From: JAVKSL01 sp039583695
GTDB taxonomy: Bacteria; Actinomycetota; Acidimicrobiia; Acidimicrobiales; JAJPHD01
Direction of reading: 5' to 3'
Assembly: GCA_039583695.1 (NCBI GenBank)
Contig: JAVKSL010000064.1
Location: 1 to 16,104, forward strand
Length of the DNA stretch: 16,104 nucleotides
The notes below the pieces were generated by a model that saw only the letters and a list, made by a program, of their open reading frames with translations, was not told the DNA's origin and did not search any database. Positions 1 to 7,453 of this stretch are shown piece after piece. Position 1 is the first letter of the stretch; each line of letters starts with the position of its first letter. A program made the position numbers and the translations under genes.

Positions 1-74
1 GACCAGCGCATTTCGGTGCTTTTGGTGTGCTGGACCACAATGTCGCCGCCGTGCTGGTCCAGACGGTCGGTCAA
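1..74 (-). CDS. Possible partial ORF (TTG start) running off the left edge
   Basis: A minus-strand frame opens with TTG at 74-72, overlapping the TGA stop (73-71) of the DGQHR fragment upstream, and stays open to the edge. A GAGGG sequence lies about 6 bases before the TTG, a good ribosome-site distance. The 24 visible residues begin LTDRLDQHGGDIVVQHTK and are too few to identify. It may be a coupled new gene, or the continuation of the DGQHR protein in a shifted frame. The sequence beyond the window would decide. Confidence 0.3.
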   Translation of the reverse strand, partial: MTDRLDQHGGDIVVQHTKSTEMRW

Positions 75-358
75 CAGGTGCCCTCGACAGAGACCGCATC
101 GGCAGCAGCCGTGACGATGACAGCGCCGGGCACGATGTTCTTGGGGTCGGCGGCCAGGAACTCGCTGATCTCCTGCGCTCGGTCCTTATTGAAGACCCGC
201 TGGTAACCCGCCATGTAGTCGGCCTTGGCGTTCGGCACGTCAGCCCATTCGAGGAGGTCGGGGGCATCGACCGTCAGTAGATACATAATGGGTGAACCGG
301 GCTGCTGCTGAAGCACGAGTCCCGTATAGGTGAACTTGTCCGTCTCCTCGTTAGTCAT
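71..358 (-). CDS. N-terminal-only DGQHR/DndB-family protein, probably truncated or frameshifted
   Basis: This 95-residue ORF starts with ATG after an AGAAAGG ribosome-site-like sequence. Its layout matches the first quarter of the two complete DGQHR proteins in this window: a beta-rich start (YTGLVLQQQPGSPIMYLLTV), GYQR at 51-54, a helix (RAQEISEFL) and PNAL-like NIVPGAVIVT. The complete relatives have 378 and 408 residues and carry the DGQQR motif near residues 125-143, which is absent here. It therefore lacks the family's defining motif. It may be a decayed gene, a sequencing frameshift, or a deliberately split protein continuing in the overlapping TTG frame. It is the last minus-strand gene of the Dpd-type operon visible here, downstream of the IS-interrupted gene, so insertion there would be expected to affect its expression. 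Confidence 0.55.
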   Translation of the reverse strand: MTNEETDKFTYTGLVLQQQPGSPIMYLLTVDAPDLLEWADVPNAKADYMAGYQRVFNKDRAQEISEFLAADPKNIVPGAVIVTAAADAVSVEGTC

Positions 359-452
359 CGTGCGACCTTTCTTGGTGGATTGGGGAGGATAAGCGCTGGT
401 CTTGACGCTATTTTGGCAGGCGGCCGGAAGCTGGGCCTGGTTGGCTACTCGA

Positions 453-481
453 GACGGGCAAGGCCGCAGCCCAGGCCCGTC
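453..481 (-). terminator. Stem-loop directly after the interrupted gene's original stop
   Basis: On the minus strand GACGGGC (481-475) pairs with GCCCGTC (459-453) across a 15-base loop. The stem begins inside the TGA stop codon (482-480) of the IS-interrupted gene. No T-run follows, so it is not a classic intrinsic terminator. It could be a processing or attenuation hairpin between that gene and the DGQHR fragment. The remaining 359-452 sequence holds only the fragment's ribosome site and nothing else I recognise. Confidence 0.3.
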
Positions 482-610
482 ACGAGCCGCCTCCCTCGAT
501 GAGGAACACCATGTCGATGACTTTGGCCCTCGGGTACCGGAGACAGGTCAGGCGGTTGCTGGCGAAGTCGAGGGTCCGGACGCGCTCCTGGTCGATGGCC
601 TGGGCGTTAG
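480..610 (-). pseudogene. Severed 3' end of the conserved hypothetical gene interrupted by IS1380
   Basis: Joining this minus-strand segment to 2341 upward, with one TTAG copy removed along with the IS, gives an unbroken frame. The codons run ...FYRAN then AQAIDQERVR ... VIDMVFLIEGGGS and stop at TGA 482-480. It supplies the last 41 residues of a 227-residue protein. It has no start of its own and cannot be translated from the upstream part while the IS is present. The clean in-frame join and intact stop show the insertion is recent relative to decay of the gene. Confidence 0.85.
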
Positions 611-622
611 CCTCGATTATTC
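607..622. repeat. Left IS end: TTAG target duplication plus 12-bp inverted repeat
   Basis: TTAG (607-610) is followed by CCTCGATTATTC (611-622). The reverse complement of this repeat is found exactly at 2325-2336, followed by a second TTAG. This defines the left boundary of the element to the base. Confidence 0.93.
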
Positions 623-668
623 ACGAACGCGCTGGTAGCGGGCCTGCGAAATCCACCAAAGTGCCCGC

Positions 669-714
669 CTGGTAAGGGAAAATTGGCTTGTCCGAGTCAA
701 AAACCCCCTACCAG
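669..714 (+). promoter_or_regulatory. Hairpin overlapping the transposase ribosome-binding site
   Basis: CTGGTAAGGG (669-678) can pair with CCCCCTACCAG (704-714), leaving a 25-base loop. The right arm shares bases 713-714 with AGGAGG (713-718), which is the ribosome site of the TTG start at 725. Such structures are known in several IS families to limit transposase translation from read-through transcripts. Here the role is inferred from position only. Confidence 0.4.
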
Positions 715-724
715 GAGGATCACC

Positions 725-2113
725 TTGAAGGTGAAGCGTAGCCGCATCAAGCACACTCGCTCGACCAGGCGTGAGCAGCGCCGGCCGAGTCTCAAGGTGA
801 CCGCAGACGGCGCCGGCGTGGTGAGCCATGCCGGCGCCCGGCTGCTCGCGGATATGGCCAGCCGCTCCGGCATAGGTGGTGATCTCTCCGCCGCGTTGGC
901 GTCAATCGTGAAGCGACCCCGCCGCCATGCCCCAGGCGATGTGCTGGTCGACCTGGCGGTCATGTTGGCCGACGGCGGCGAGTGCGTGTCGGACCTGCGG
1001 GTGCTGAGGGACCAGCCGGGCCTGTTCGGGGAAGTGGCCTCCCAGCCGACAGCGTGGCGGGTCCTCGACTCGATCGACGGCGCTTGCCTCGCCGCGCTGC
1101 AAGCGGCAAGGGCCGCAGCGAGAAGGCGGGTGTGGGCGGCAGGCCTGGCCCCGGCGAAGATCACTCTCGACTTCGACGCCAGCTTGGTCAACGTGCACAC
1201 TGAGAAGGAGAAGGCTGGGCCGACTTACAAGCGCGGCTTTGGGTTCCATCCCCTTTTCGTGTTCTGCGACGAGACCTCCGAGGCGCTCGCATCCAAGCTT
1301 CGCCCCGGCGGGGCGGGGGCGAACACCGCGGCGGATCACGTGGAGGCCCTCGAAGCGGCAATTCGCCAGCTGCCGGTGATAACAAAAGCCGACGATCCCG
1401 AAGACGGCACCGATGTCCTGGTGCGAGCCGACACCGCAGGGGCCACCCACGGCTTCACCGACGCCATCGTGGCCAAGGGCTTCGAGTTCTCGATCGGCCT
1501 CGACATCACCGAGGCGGTCCGCCTGGCGGTCTTGGAGGTCCCCGAGGCGGCCTGGCAGACACCGATGACCCAGGACATGGACTACCGCGAGGACGCTGGG
1601 GTGGCCGAGATCACCTCCTACCTGGACCTCTCCTCCTGGCCGAAGGACACCCGGGCCATTGTCCGGCGAGAAGAACCCCACGTCGGGGCGCAGTTCAACC
1701 TCTTCGACCCGGCCGGCTGGCGCCACCAGGTGCTCATAACCAACTCCGCCGACGACGACATCGTCTACCTCGAGGCCCGCCACCGCGGACATGCCCGGGT
1801 GGAGGACCACATCAAAGAAGCCAAGGACCTCGGCCTGTTGCGCTTCCCGGGCCACGACTTCGCCGCCAACGCAGCCTGGTTGCTCGTCGTCGGCATCGCC
1901 GCGGATCTCCAAGCCTGGGCACAGGGACTGTGCCTCGTCGGCGAGCTCGCCAAATGCGAGCCCAAGCGGCTCCGCTACTGCATCTGGCACGCGGCTGGTC
2001 GCTTGGTGTCGAGCGGACGCCGCCTCATACTGCGCCTGGACGCCTCCTGGCCCTGGGCCGCCCAGCTTGCCGAGGCCTTCGAGCGCCTCGGACGGCTCTG
2101 CTTCGCAACCTGA
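725..2113 (+). CDS. IS1380-family transposase
   Basis: This 462-residue DDE transposase catalyses movement of the surrounding IS. TTG 725 is chosen because AGGAGG lies six bases upstream. The next in-frame TTG (683) lacks a ribosome site and would add 14 residues unlike the family. Recognisable family segments are ITLDFDASLVNVH (D149, D151), PTYKRGFGFHPL, NTAADHVEALEAA, VRADTAGATHGF (D236) and ARVEDHIKEAKDLGL (E360). The probable catalytic triad is drawn from D149 or D151, D236 and E360. The N-terminus is very basic (KVKRSRIKHTRSTRR), suiting end recognition. Length is normal for the family and no frameshift is seen, so it is probably active. It is transcribed against the host operon. Confidence 0.93.
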   Translation: MKVKRSRIKHTRSTRREQRRPSLKVTADGAGVVSHAGARLLADMASRSGIGGDLSAALASIVKRPRRHAPGDVLVDLAVMLADGGECVSDLRVLRDQPGLFGEVASQPTAWRVLDSIDGACLAALQAARAAARRRVWAAGLAPAKITLDFDASLVNVHTEKEKAGPTYKRGFGFHPLFVFCDETSEALASKLRPGGAGANTAADHVEALEAAIRQLPVITKADDPEDGTDVLVRADTAGATHGFTDAIVAKGFEFSIGLDITEAVRLAVLEVPEAAWQTPMTQDMDYREDAGVAEITSYLDLSSWPKDTRAIVRREEPHVGAQFNLFDPAGWRHQVLITNSADDDIVYLEARHRGHARVEDHIKEAKDLGLLRFPGHDFAANAAWLLVVGIAADLQAWAQGLCLVGELAKCEPKRLRYCIWHAAGRLVSSGRRLILRLDASWPWAAQLAEAFERLGRLCFAT

Positions 2114-2308
2114 GCGCAGTCCCCGGTCGAAGAACCTAGCCATCTTCGCCACGCTGCCTGGTCTCGCGCGCCCTTACCACGACCGATCGCTTCATCCCAG
2201 CCTCACCACCAGCCACTGACAGCCCCCCAGGCCCGTCAGCGAACCTCGTTGACACCATCCGCACCGGTCTCGACAGGTTACGAGCCCCTGCGGCGGCCCG
2301 AAACCCGG

Positions 2309-2893
2309 TCAGGGGGTGACTGCCGAATAATCGAGGTTAGCTCTGTAGAAGTCGGCGATCGCTCGGAGGGTGGATTGGTTTAGCCGGGCTGGCTTGCCCG
2401 TTACCGAGCGGAGTCCGCGGGTGAAGAAGGTGTCGAAGGCGGGAATCGAGCCGAACACGCCCAGGATGACCTTGGTGACCAAGGTGTTCGTCGGGATCTT
2501 TGCCAGCGCGCCAGCGGACGGCTCGGCAGTGATCGCTTTCCGGATGCGCTCGATCAGTTCGAGGAGAGTGTTGACCGTGTAATCGTTGTATCTGTGGACG
2601 TCGATGTCCCAGATCTCGGAGGGCTCTCCGGCGATCGCCTCGATGACGGGGATGAAGAAGCGGTAGCTCTTGGTGTGCAGCACGGTGGACCCGCGGAGCA
2701 TGCCCCAGCTGGCGAGGTAGTAGCCGAGGTGGAGGCAGGAGGTTCCGAGATTCGCCGGCTGGGCGAGCCCGGCAATATCGTCACTGGCGCGGAAGTCCTG
2801 GAAGTAGTTGAAGCAGTAGTCAAACGAGGCCGCCCGCTCATCTCGGCTTCTGTCACGGAGATACTCGGCCACGTTGGCGGCGATGTCGACCAT
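2309..2893 (-). pseudogene. Conserved hypothetical protein, 5' part, C-terminus replaced by IS sequence
   Basis: The frame starts at ATG 2893, 15 bases after the stop of the second DGQHR gene. It encodes 186 native residues, then eight (LDYSAVTP) read from the IS right end before a chance TGA. The restored protein has 227 residues. I know no function for it. The segments SFDYCFNYFQDF, NLGTSCLHLGYYLASWGMLR, SYRFFIPVIEAI and FGSIPAFDTFF resemble a widespread small hypothetical family often met near defence genes. This is recalled from memory, not searched. It is rich in aromatic residues and helices, with no signal peptide or obvious membrane span. It may still be translated, but without its last 41 residues. 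No good ribosome site precedes the ATG, so coupling to the gene upstream is likely. Confidence 0.8.
2325..2340. repeat. Right IS end: 12-bp inverted repeat plus TTAG target duplication
   Basis: GAATAATCGAGG (2325-2336) is the exact reverse complement of the left terminal repeat and is followed by TTAG (2337-2340), matching the left flank. Beyond 12 bp the two ends diverge (left ACGAACGCG, right GGCAGTCAC read inward). Confidence 0.93.
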
Positions 2894-2908
2894 GCGCCTG
2901 TCTGTTCG

Positions 2909-4135
2909 TCAGCGTCGCCGAGACGCGGTGGTCTTCGACGCCGTTGGTTTCGAGGGCTGGGCGCTTTGTTCGGCCGGTCCCCACGTCCGAGCCTTGTACT
3001 CGAAGAGGAGAAAGTTCGTCAGCAACCGGATGTCCCGCGGCGTGTTCTGCAGGTCGTTCCAGCGACGCTGATGGTCGGCCCCAAAGATCCAGGACCCGCT
3101 GGTCCAGTGGCAAACTTCGGCCAACCCCTCCAGTTCGGAGGTGAAGACCTTGAGGGTGGGGATACCGGTACGGCGATGTCGGTCCACGATGGCGTCCATG
3201 ACGAACCCCAGACTGACGATGCCGACGCCGTGCATCAGTCTCGATCTCCGGGGTGGTTGGTTCCACGCATCGGGGAACGTCGCCTCGACAGCCGACCAGT
3301 AGCTCTTCAAGACGTTGAGCATCGCCTCGACATCGCCCTCTCCCGTCGCTCGGTCTCGGAAGTCGTAGAGGGCGCCGTCACTGAGGCTGTTCTCGATCAT
3401 GCGCAGGACTGAGTTGTCCTTGATCACCCCGTCTGGGTTGGTGGGGGTGTGGATCATGCGTCGCAGGGGGGAGTCGCGGTCGTAGTTCAACCGATCGAGT
3501 AGGGCGGCCGGAAAGCGGCGGAGTTGCAGGGCTGGCGGGAGGGTACCGGCGGTCGTCGGCAGCAGTTCGTGGATCAGACCCTTCGGCAGCGGCTTCGTCG
3601 AGTTGACCAGGATGAACTGGGAGCGCTGCTCCGCATCGGAGTCGGTGATAAACGCCGTGACGCAGATTGGGAAGGACGTGACGCGGGCCTCCCGGATCGC
3701 AGCGGAGCGCTGCTGGCCGTCCACGACCCAGCCGGGCTTGTCTTCGTCGGCGCAGTCAGGATCGATCGGGATCACCAGGGTGCCGGGGCAGACGTCGCCG
3801 TGTCTCGCTCCCGGCTCGGATCGCTCAAAGGTGACCCGCTTGTCGAAGGCGATGACCAGCGCGTTGGGGATCATCGGTTCGTCGGATTCGAGATACCGAC
3901 GGATCGACGCGATGTGTGACAACACCTCCGGCCGCTGATAGCCGGCGACCTCTGCTTCGCCGTTGCGGTGAATGCGTGAGACGGTGGCGAAGATCGGCAA
4001 CTGCTTGCCGTCCACGGCGAAGCTATAGAGGGTGCGGGTCGGCCCTTGATGTACTTCGAGGGCCGGCAGATGCAGCTCCTTCGCCGACCGAGAGCCCTGG
4101 CTGGGTCGTTCCTGGCGGCGCGCGGTCGCGCTCAT
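2909..4135 (-). CDS. Second DGQHR-motif (DpdB/DndB-like) protein downstream of dpdA
   Basis: This 408-residue protein starts at ATG 4135, which overlaps the dpdA stop (ATGA). It has GYQRP at 65-69, PNALVIAF near 90-97 and the family motif DGQQR at 139-143 in the context PGWVVDGQQRSAA. Shared blocks follow: QFILVNSTKPLPKGLIHELLP, a YWSAVEATFPDAW block, RSRLMHGVGI and RWNDLQNTPRD. It is clearly paralogous to the 378-residue protein on the other side of dpdA, block for block. It differs by a basic N-terminal extension and a Ser/Thr/Lys-rich tail ending ASKTTASRRR. The family has a ParB-like fold. DpdB is reported to act with DpdA using ATP, and DndB is a DNA-binding regulator. Which role applies to this copy is unknown. 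It may form a heteromer with its paralogue or recognise a different target site. Confidence 0.85.
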   Translation of the reverse strand: MSATARRQERPSQGSRSAKELHLPALEVHQGPTRTLYSFAVDGKQLPIFATVSRIHRNGEAEVAGYQRPEVLSHIASIRRYLESDEPMIPNALVIAFDKRVTFERSEPGARHGDVCPGTLVIPIDPDCADEDKPGWVVDGQQRSAAIREARVTSFPICVTAFITDSDAEQRSQFILVNSTKPLPKGLIHELLPTTAGTLPPALQLRRFPAALLDRLNYDRDSPLRRMIHTPTNPDGVIKDNSVLRMIENSLSDGALYDFRDRATGEGDVEAMLNVLKSYWSAVEATFPDAWNQPPRRSRLMHGVGIVSLGFVMDAIVDRHRRTGIPTLKVFTSELEGLAEVCHWTSGSWIFGADHQRRWNDLQNTPRDIRLLTNFLLFEYKARTWGPAEQSAQPSKPTASKTTASRRR

Positions 4136-5379
4136 GCGGCATTCAGCTCTCGTTGGAGGCGCTGACCGAAGACGTAGAGGTTGTGGAACCCTCGCCGCTT
4201 GTTGCGTTCCGATCCCCGGAACATCGCCACGTCGATCCCGACCTCGCCGCAGATGCCGCAGGAGCATGCCTTCCAAGGTCGATCTTCGAGGACTTCGCCG
4301 TACGCGTCGCTGCGGTCCTTGTGGCCTTCGTTGCAGAGCTCGTCGTAGGCACGCAACGCCTTGAGGACGGTCTGGGCCTTGACTTCGCCAGCGTCATAGC
4401 GTCGGAGTGCGACGAGGCACTCGCGCTCCAGCTTGATGGCGGTGTCCTGGCGTACCTGCCCGGCTCGGATGCGGCCCCGCAGCTTTGGGTTGCCGTCGAC
4501 TTGCGGGACCCGGAGGGCGGTGTAGGTGCGGTCGAGGACGTAGTAGTTGTCGGTGTCGTCTTTGAAGGACTGACGAAACGGTGAGGTCGAGTCGAAGCTG
4601 GTCACTCCGGCCCTAGAGAAGAGGTCGACATGTTCGCAACGAGTGATGCCGAGAAGGTGGAGTTGCGTTCCGCGCTTGCGCACCGTGTTGATCTGTTTCA
4701 GGCAGGCCATGATCTCGTGAGTCTTGAGAGGGACCATGCCGCCGAGAGCGATCCGGCGGTAGCCCATTTTTTGGAGTTCTTCGACGGCGAAGGTGTACGA
4801 CCTCGGGCTCCAGCCTTGTGCCACGCCAAGGGGCTCGAACTTCACCTTTCGGGCGCGGCAGCGATCGAGGAACTGGGCGGCCAGGTTTAAGGTGAGCTGT
4901 TGCCGGTCGCGCCACTGCTGGCTTTGGGGATGGTCGGTGTCGTCGTCGGCGCTTGGGTCATAGCCCAAGATGACGTGATCGACGGAGATGCCGAGGTCGA
5001 AGCCGCATCCCTGGTAGAAGTCGATGGCGTCATCGGGCCGGTAGGGGGGCTCGTCGTCGCGGACGTAGGAGAAGGCACCGCAGTCGCCCATGGTCGCCAG
5101 GCGCGGCCCGTCCGCTTGGTCGAGCCGGAAGAAGTCTCGGATGCCGACCCGGTACAGCCGTTGGCGTTGGGCGATCGTGTACTTGCCGGCCGAGTTCGGG
5201 AGTCCATCGACGATGGTCTTGGAGACCAAGAACCCATCGAACGGGGGCGCCGCCAGCGCCTCATGGGCGTAGCGATCGTCGCGTTGGCGGACCCGATAGA
5301 TCGAGCGTTGCTCGGTGGTGAAATCGAAGCTCGGATCGATCTGGTCCTGGCTGTCAGGGAAGAAGAACTGCATCTTCAC
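4132..5379 (-). CDS. dpdA: DpdA, DNA-guanine transglycosylase (TGT paralogue inserting preQ0 into DNA)
   Basis: This 415-residue relative of tRNA-guanine transglycosylase is expected to exchange guanine in DNA for 7-cyano-7-deazaguanine. Visible landmarks are GDCGAFSY with D99 (the SDSGGFQ position of TGT), FDLGISVDHV, the GIALGG-like RIALGGMVPL, LLGITRCEH and GVTSFDSTSP with D263 (the nucleophile position). The C-terminal zinc site has C372, C374, C377 and H399 (CxCx2C...H). The start is GTG 5379, whose GTGA overlaps the stop of the gene before and which has AGGCGG seven bases upstream. ATG 5373, two codons in, is the alternative. FDSTSP in place of the tRNA-type motif and the N-terminal FFFPDSQDQIDPSFDF favour the DNA-acting DpdA group over a tRNA enzyme. 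DGQHR genes flank it on both sides. Confidence 0.92.
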   Translation of the reverse strand: MKMQFFFPDSQDQIDPSFDFTTEQRSIYRVRQRDDRYAHEALAAPPFDGFLVSKTIVDGLPNSAGKYTIAQRQRLYRVGIRDFFRLDQADGPRLATMGDCGAFSYVRDDEPPYRPDDAIDFYQGCGFDLGISVDHVILGYDPSADDDTDHPQSQQWRDRQQLTLNLAAQFLDRCRARKVKFEPLGVAQGWSPRSYTFAVEELQKMGYRRIALGGMVPLKTHEIMACLKQINTVRKRGTQLHLLGITRCEHVDLFSRAGVTSFDSTSPFRQSFKDDTDNYYVLDRTYTALRVPQVDGNPKLRGRIRAGQVRQDTAIKLERECLVALRRYDAGEVKAQTVLKALRAYDELCNEGHKDRSDAYGEVLEDRPWKACSCGICGEVGIDVAMFRGSERNKRRGFHNLYVFGQRLQRELNAA

Positions 5380-6512
5380 CGTTGCGCCGCCTTGGCCTGG
5401 ACGTAGACCCGGATGAGGTAACTCGACAGTTCGTTCGTGTGTCGCGGCACGTTCTGGATGTCGTTCCAGCGCATGTCCAACCCGTCCCACGTGCCGGCCG
5501 TCCAGTGGCAGTGCGAGGCGACGAGGGCCAAGTCCTCGAGGACCTGCTCGGCGGCGGCTTTGTTGCGAGGGTCGACCGTCGCCATGACGCGGTCCATCAG
5601 CCGTCCCATGGCCCGTATGCCGGCGCCGTGCATGAGCCGACTCTGGGACGGCGGCTTCCCCCACGCCTCTGGAAAGGTGGCTTTGACCGCGGACCAGTAG
5701 ACGATCAGGACTTGCCAGATGCCGGCAAAGTCGGTCTCGCCGCTGGTCATGTTGCGGAACGGGAACAGGCAGCCTGACGGCGACGTGAGGCTCTCTTCGA
5801 GCATCTTGACGATGCTCGTATCGGTCACGACGGCCTGGCGGCGGAGGTCCTTGTCGGTCGAGGACCGCTTGATCAGCCCTCGGAACGGAGACTGCTCGTC
5901 AGAGTTGAACAGATCGCAGAGCGCGGAGGGCATGCGCCGAAGGGCGAGGCGCGCTGGGAGGGGACTGCTGATCGTGGGCAGCAACTCAGTCACGAGGCCT
6001 CGGGGGAGGGGTTTCGCGTTGTTGATCCGCAGGAACTGGTCGCGCTGGATATCGATGGAGTCGGTCACGAACGCGTTCACCGGCACGCAAAGGTCTTGCC
6101 GCTTGGCCCGGGCGAGAGCGAGGGTTCGTTGCTGGCCGTCGACGATCCAGCCGGCCTTGGGCTCGCCGTTGAGCGGAAGCGGGATCTCAAGCTTTCCCTG
6201 GGCGGCCGCTCCGTCCCCAACGGTCGGACCCCGTCCCGAAGTGAACTTCACGGTCGAGGGAAGCGCAACGATGATGGGGTTCGGAAAAATCACCTGGTCA
6301 CCGTCGAGGTAGTCGACGATCTCTTGGATGTGCTGGCGGACCTCGGGACGTTGGTAGCCGATCAGATCACCACTCTGATCCCGGCTTACCCGCGAGATGT
6401 CGGCGATCTGGAGGATCTCCGATGCCGTCAAGCTGAAGAGGTACAGGGGGCAGCCGGGGGTTTGCTCGATGCGGAGCGCCCGGAGCGTCAGCGTTGCCGG
6501 GGCTTTACTCAT
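5376..6512 (-). CDS. dpdB: DpdB-like DGQHR-motif protein, probable DpdA partner
   Basis: This 378-residue DGQHR-domain protein starts at ATG 6512 (ATGA overlap with the gene upstream; GAGG just before). It has GYQRP at 52-56, FPNPIIVAL near 76-84 and the motif DGQQR at 125-129 in GWIVDGQQRTLALARA. QFLRINNAKPLPRGL, a YWSAVKATFPEAW block, RLMHGAGIRA and RWNDIQNVPRH follow. DpdB of the characterised Salmonella system is reported to be needed with DpdA for preQ0 insertion and to hydrolyse ATP. That role is assumed here from sequence type and from lying directly upstream of dpdA. The paralogue downstream of dpdA is nearly as good a candidate for the name. No HTH or membrane segment is apparent. 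Confidence 0.75.
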   Translation of the reverse strand: MSKAPATLTLRALRIEQTPGCPLYLFSLTASEILQIADISRVSRDQSGDLIGYQRPEVRQHIQEIVDYLDGDQVIFPNPIIVALPSTVKFTSGRGPTVGDGAAAQGKLEIPLPLNGEPKAGWIVDGQQRTLALARAKRQDLCVPVNAFVTDSIDIQRDQFLRINNAKPLPRGLVTELLPTISSPLPARLALRRMPSALCDLFNSDEQSPFRGLIKRSSTDKDLRRQAVVTDTSIVKMLEESLTSPSGCLFPFRNMTSGETDFAGIWQVLIVYWSAVKATFPEAWGKPPSQSRLMHGAGIRAMGRLMDRVMATVDPRNKAAAEQVLEDLALVASHCHWTAGTWDGLDMRWNDIQNVPRHTNELSSYLIRVYVQAKAAQR

Positions 6513-7453
6513 CGGGCCTCGCTCAACTCGGCGTGGAATAGTGCGGCGAAGCGGTTCTGCTCGCAGGCGCGGTCGGCGTTCCGGAACTCACGCAGGAGCC
6601 GAGAGTGGGTGGCGGTGTTGTCGGCACGTAGGCGGCGACGGATGAAGGTGCGGATCTCGGCGTCGGAGGCACGTCGACGTTCGTAGCGGGGAATGGGTGG
6701 CTGTTCGGCCAAGAGGGCGGTCAGCGTGGCCGCCATGTCGGCGTGGCTGGTGGCACCAGCGGTCAGGACGTGCGACACGGCACGTACGTTGAGGGCTTGT
6801 CGAGTGCCGCCGACGACATGCTGCAAGCGGGCGTCCACCGGCAGCAGGAAAGGAGCGAGGTCGGCGTCGCCCTTAGTGCCCGCCGAGACAATGCTGATCT
6901 GACCTGGGCGTGCGGCGGCGGCCGCGTTGAGGAGGTCGAGGCGGCAGGCCTGCACGTATGGGGCGGAGAGGGCGACGATCACGCGCGACGAGGAGTCGTC
7001 CTCGACCAGCGCCGCGAGTGATCTGGGTGCAGCGGCGGGGCCGTCCCAGCTTTGGAGGGCGGCCCACCATCGTGCGGCCCCCGCGTTGCCGTCGGGGATG
7101 GCGTCGGGGTTGTCGGCGGAGAACGTGGCCGAGTAGGGCAGCAGTTCGGCGTCGGCCGGGATGAGCCCGTACCCGGCGGAGCAGACCCACAGTTCGACCG
7201 GAATACCCGCGGCGTCCGAATCACACAGGTGGCGCGCTACCTCCCAGTGCTCACCGGCGTAGAGCCGTACTGCGGGGACGGTGGGGGCCGAGTTGTGGCT
7301 GAGCCGGCGGACCCACGTCTTGGTCCTGGCTGAGGGAGCCAGGTGGTTGAGCACCCGCAGGCGGAGCGCGTCTGGGACCGCCGTCGACTTGCGATGGCTG
7401 CAAGTAACGACGACCCGTAGCCGCTTCGTGCGACGGGCGCGCCTGGCTACCAA
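6509..7453 (-). CDS. dpdC: DpdC-like protein (YaaA/DUF6884-type), possible preQ0-DNA nitrile hydratase
   Basis: This 314-residue protein has VVVTCSHRKS at 14-23, then LYAGEHW, the block ELWVCSAGYGLIPADAELLPY and a C-terminal helical region ending ADRACEQNRFAALFHAEL. The TCSxRK and SAxYGLI...PY signatures match the YaaA/DUF6884-like superfamily. The C-terminal ACEQxRF block recurs in related proteins as I recall them. In the characterised Dpd system DpdC turns the nitrile of preQ0 in DNA into the amide. Assigning that here rests on fold type and on lying between folE2 and the dpdB-like gene. The start is TTG 7453, overlapping the folE2 stop by seven bases with AGGGGG seven bases upstream. No ATG or GTG lies close enough to keep the TCS motif, and longer starts would run deep inside folE2. 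Confidence 0.62.
   Translation of the reverse strand: MVARRARRTKRLRVVVTCSHRKSTAVPDALRLRVLNHLAPSARTKTWVRRLSHNSAPTVPAVRLYAGEHWEVARHLCDSDAAGIPVELWVCSAGYGLIPADAELLPYSATFSADNPDAIPDGNAGAARWWAALQSWDGPAAAPRSLAALVEDDSSSRVIVALSAPYVQACRLDLLNAAAAARPGQISIVSAGTKGDADLAPFLLPVDARLQHVVGGTRQALNVRAVSHVLTAGATSHADMAATLTALLAEQPPIPRYERRRASDAEIRTFIRRRLRADNTATHSRLLREFRNADRACEQNRFAALFHAELSEAR

Larger units (their letters stand above)
611..2336 (+). mobile_element. Complete IS1380-family insertion sequence (1726 bp)
   Basis: The element is bounded by a perfect 12-bp terminal inverted repeat (CCTCGATTATTC at the left, GAATAATCGAGG at the right) and flanked by a 4-bp direct repeat TTAG. It carries one intact transposase (725-2113). 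Size, single ORF, CCT-starting termini and 4-bp duplication all fit the IS1380 family. It sits opposite to the operon it interrupts. The 223-bp stretch after the transposase stop (2114-2336) holds no gene I can support. Inside the left end a hairpin overlaps the transposase ribosome site. Matching ends and duplication show simple transposition rather than a rearranged relic. Confidence 0.95.

Noticed and set aside
402..638. Plus-strand 78-codon ORF
   Set aside because: It overlaps antisense the severed 3' end of the interrupted gene and crosses into the IS end. No ribosome site and no recognisable family.
902..2152. Long minus-strand open frame (416 codons) inside the IS
   Set aside because: It lies antisense to a clear IS1380 transposase with all family blocks. 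Its translation is low-complexity Gly/Val/Asp/Arg-rich and typical of high-GC shadow frames.
2249..2280. TTGACA near the IS right end as an outward promoter
   Set aside because: No acceptable -10 hexamer at 16-18 bases. It also points along the plus strand, away from usefulness to the minus-strand operon.
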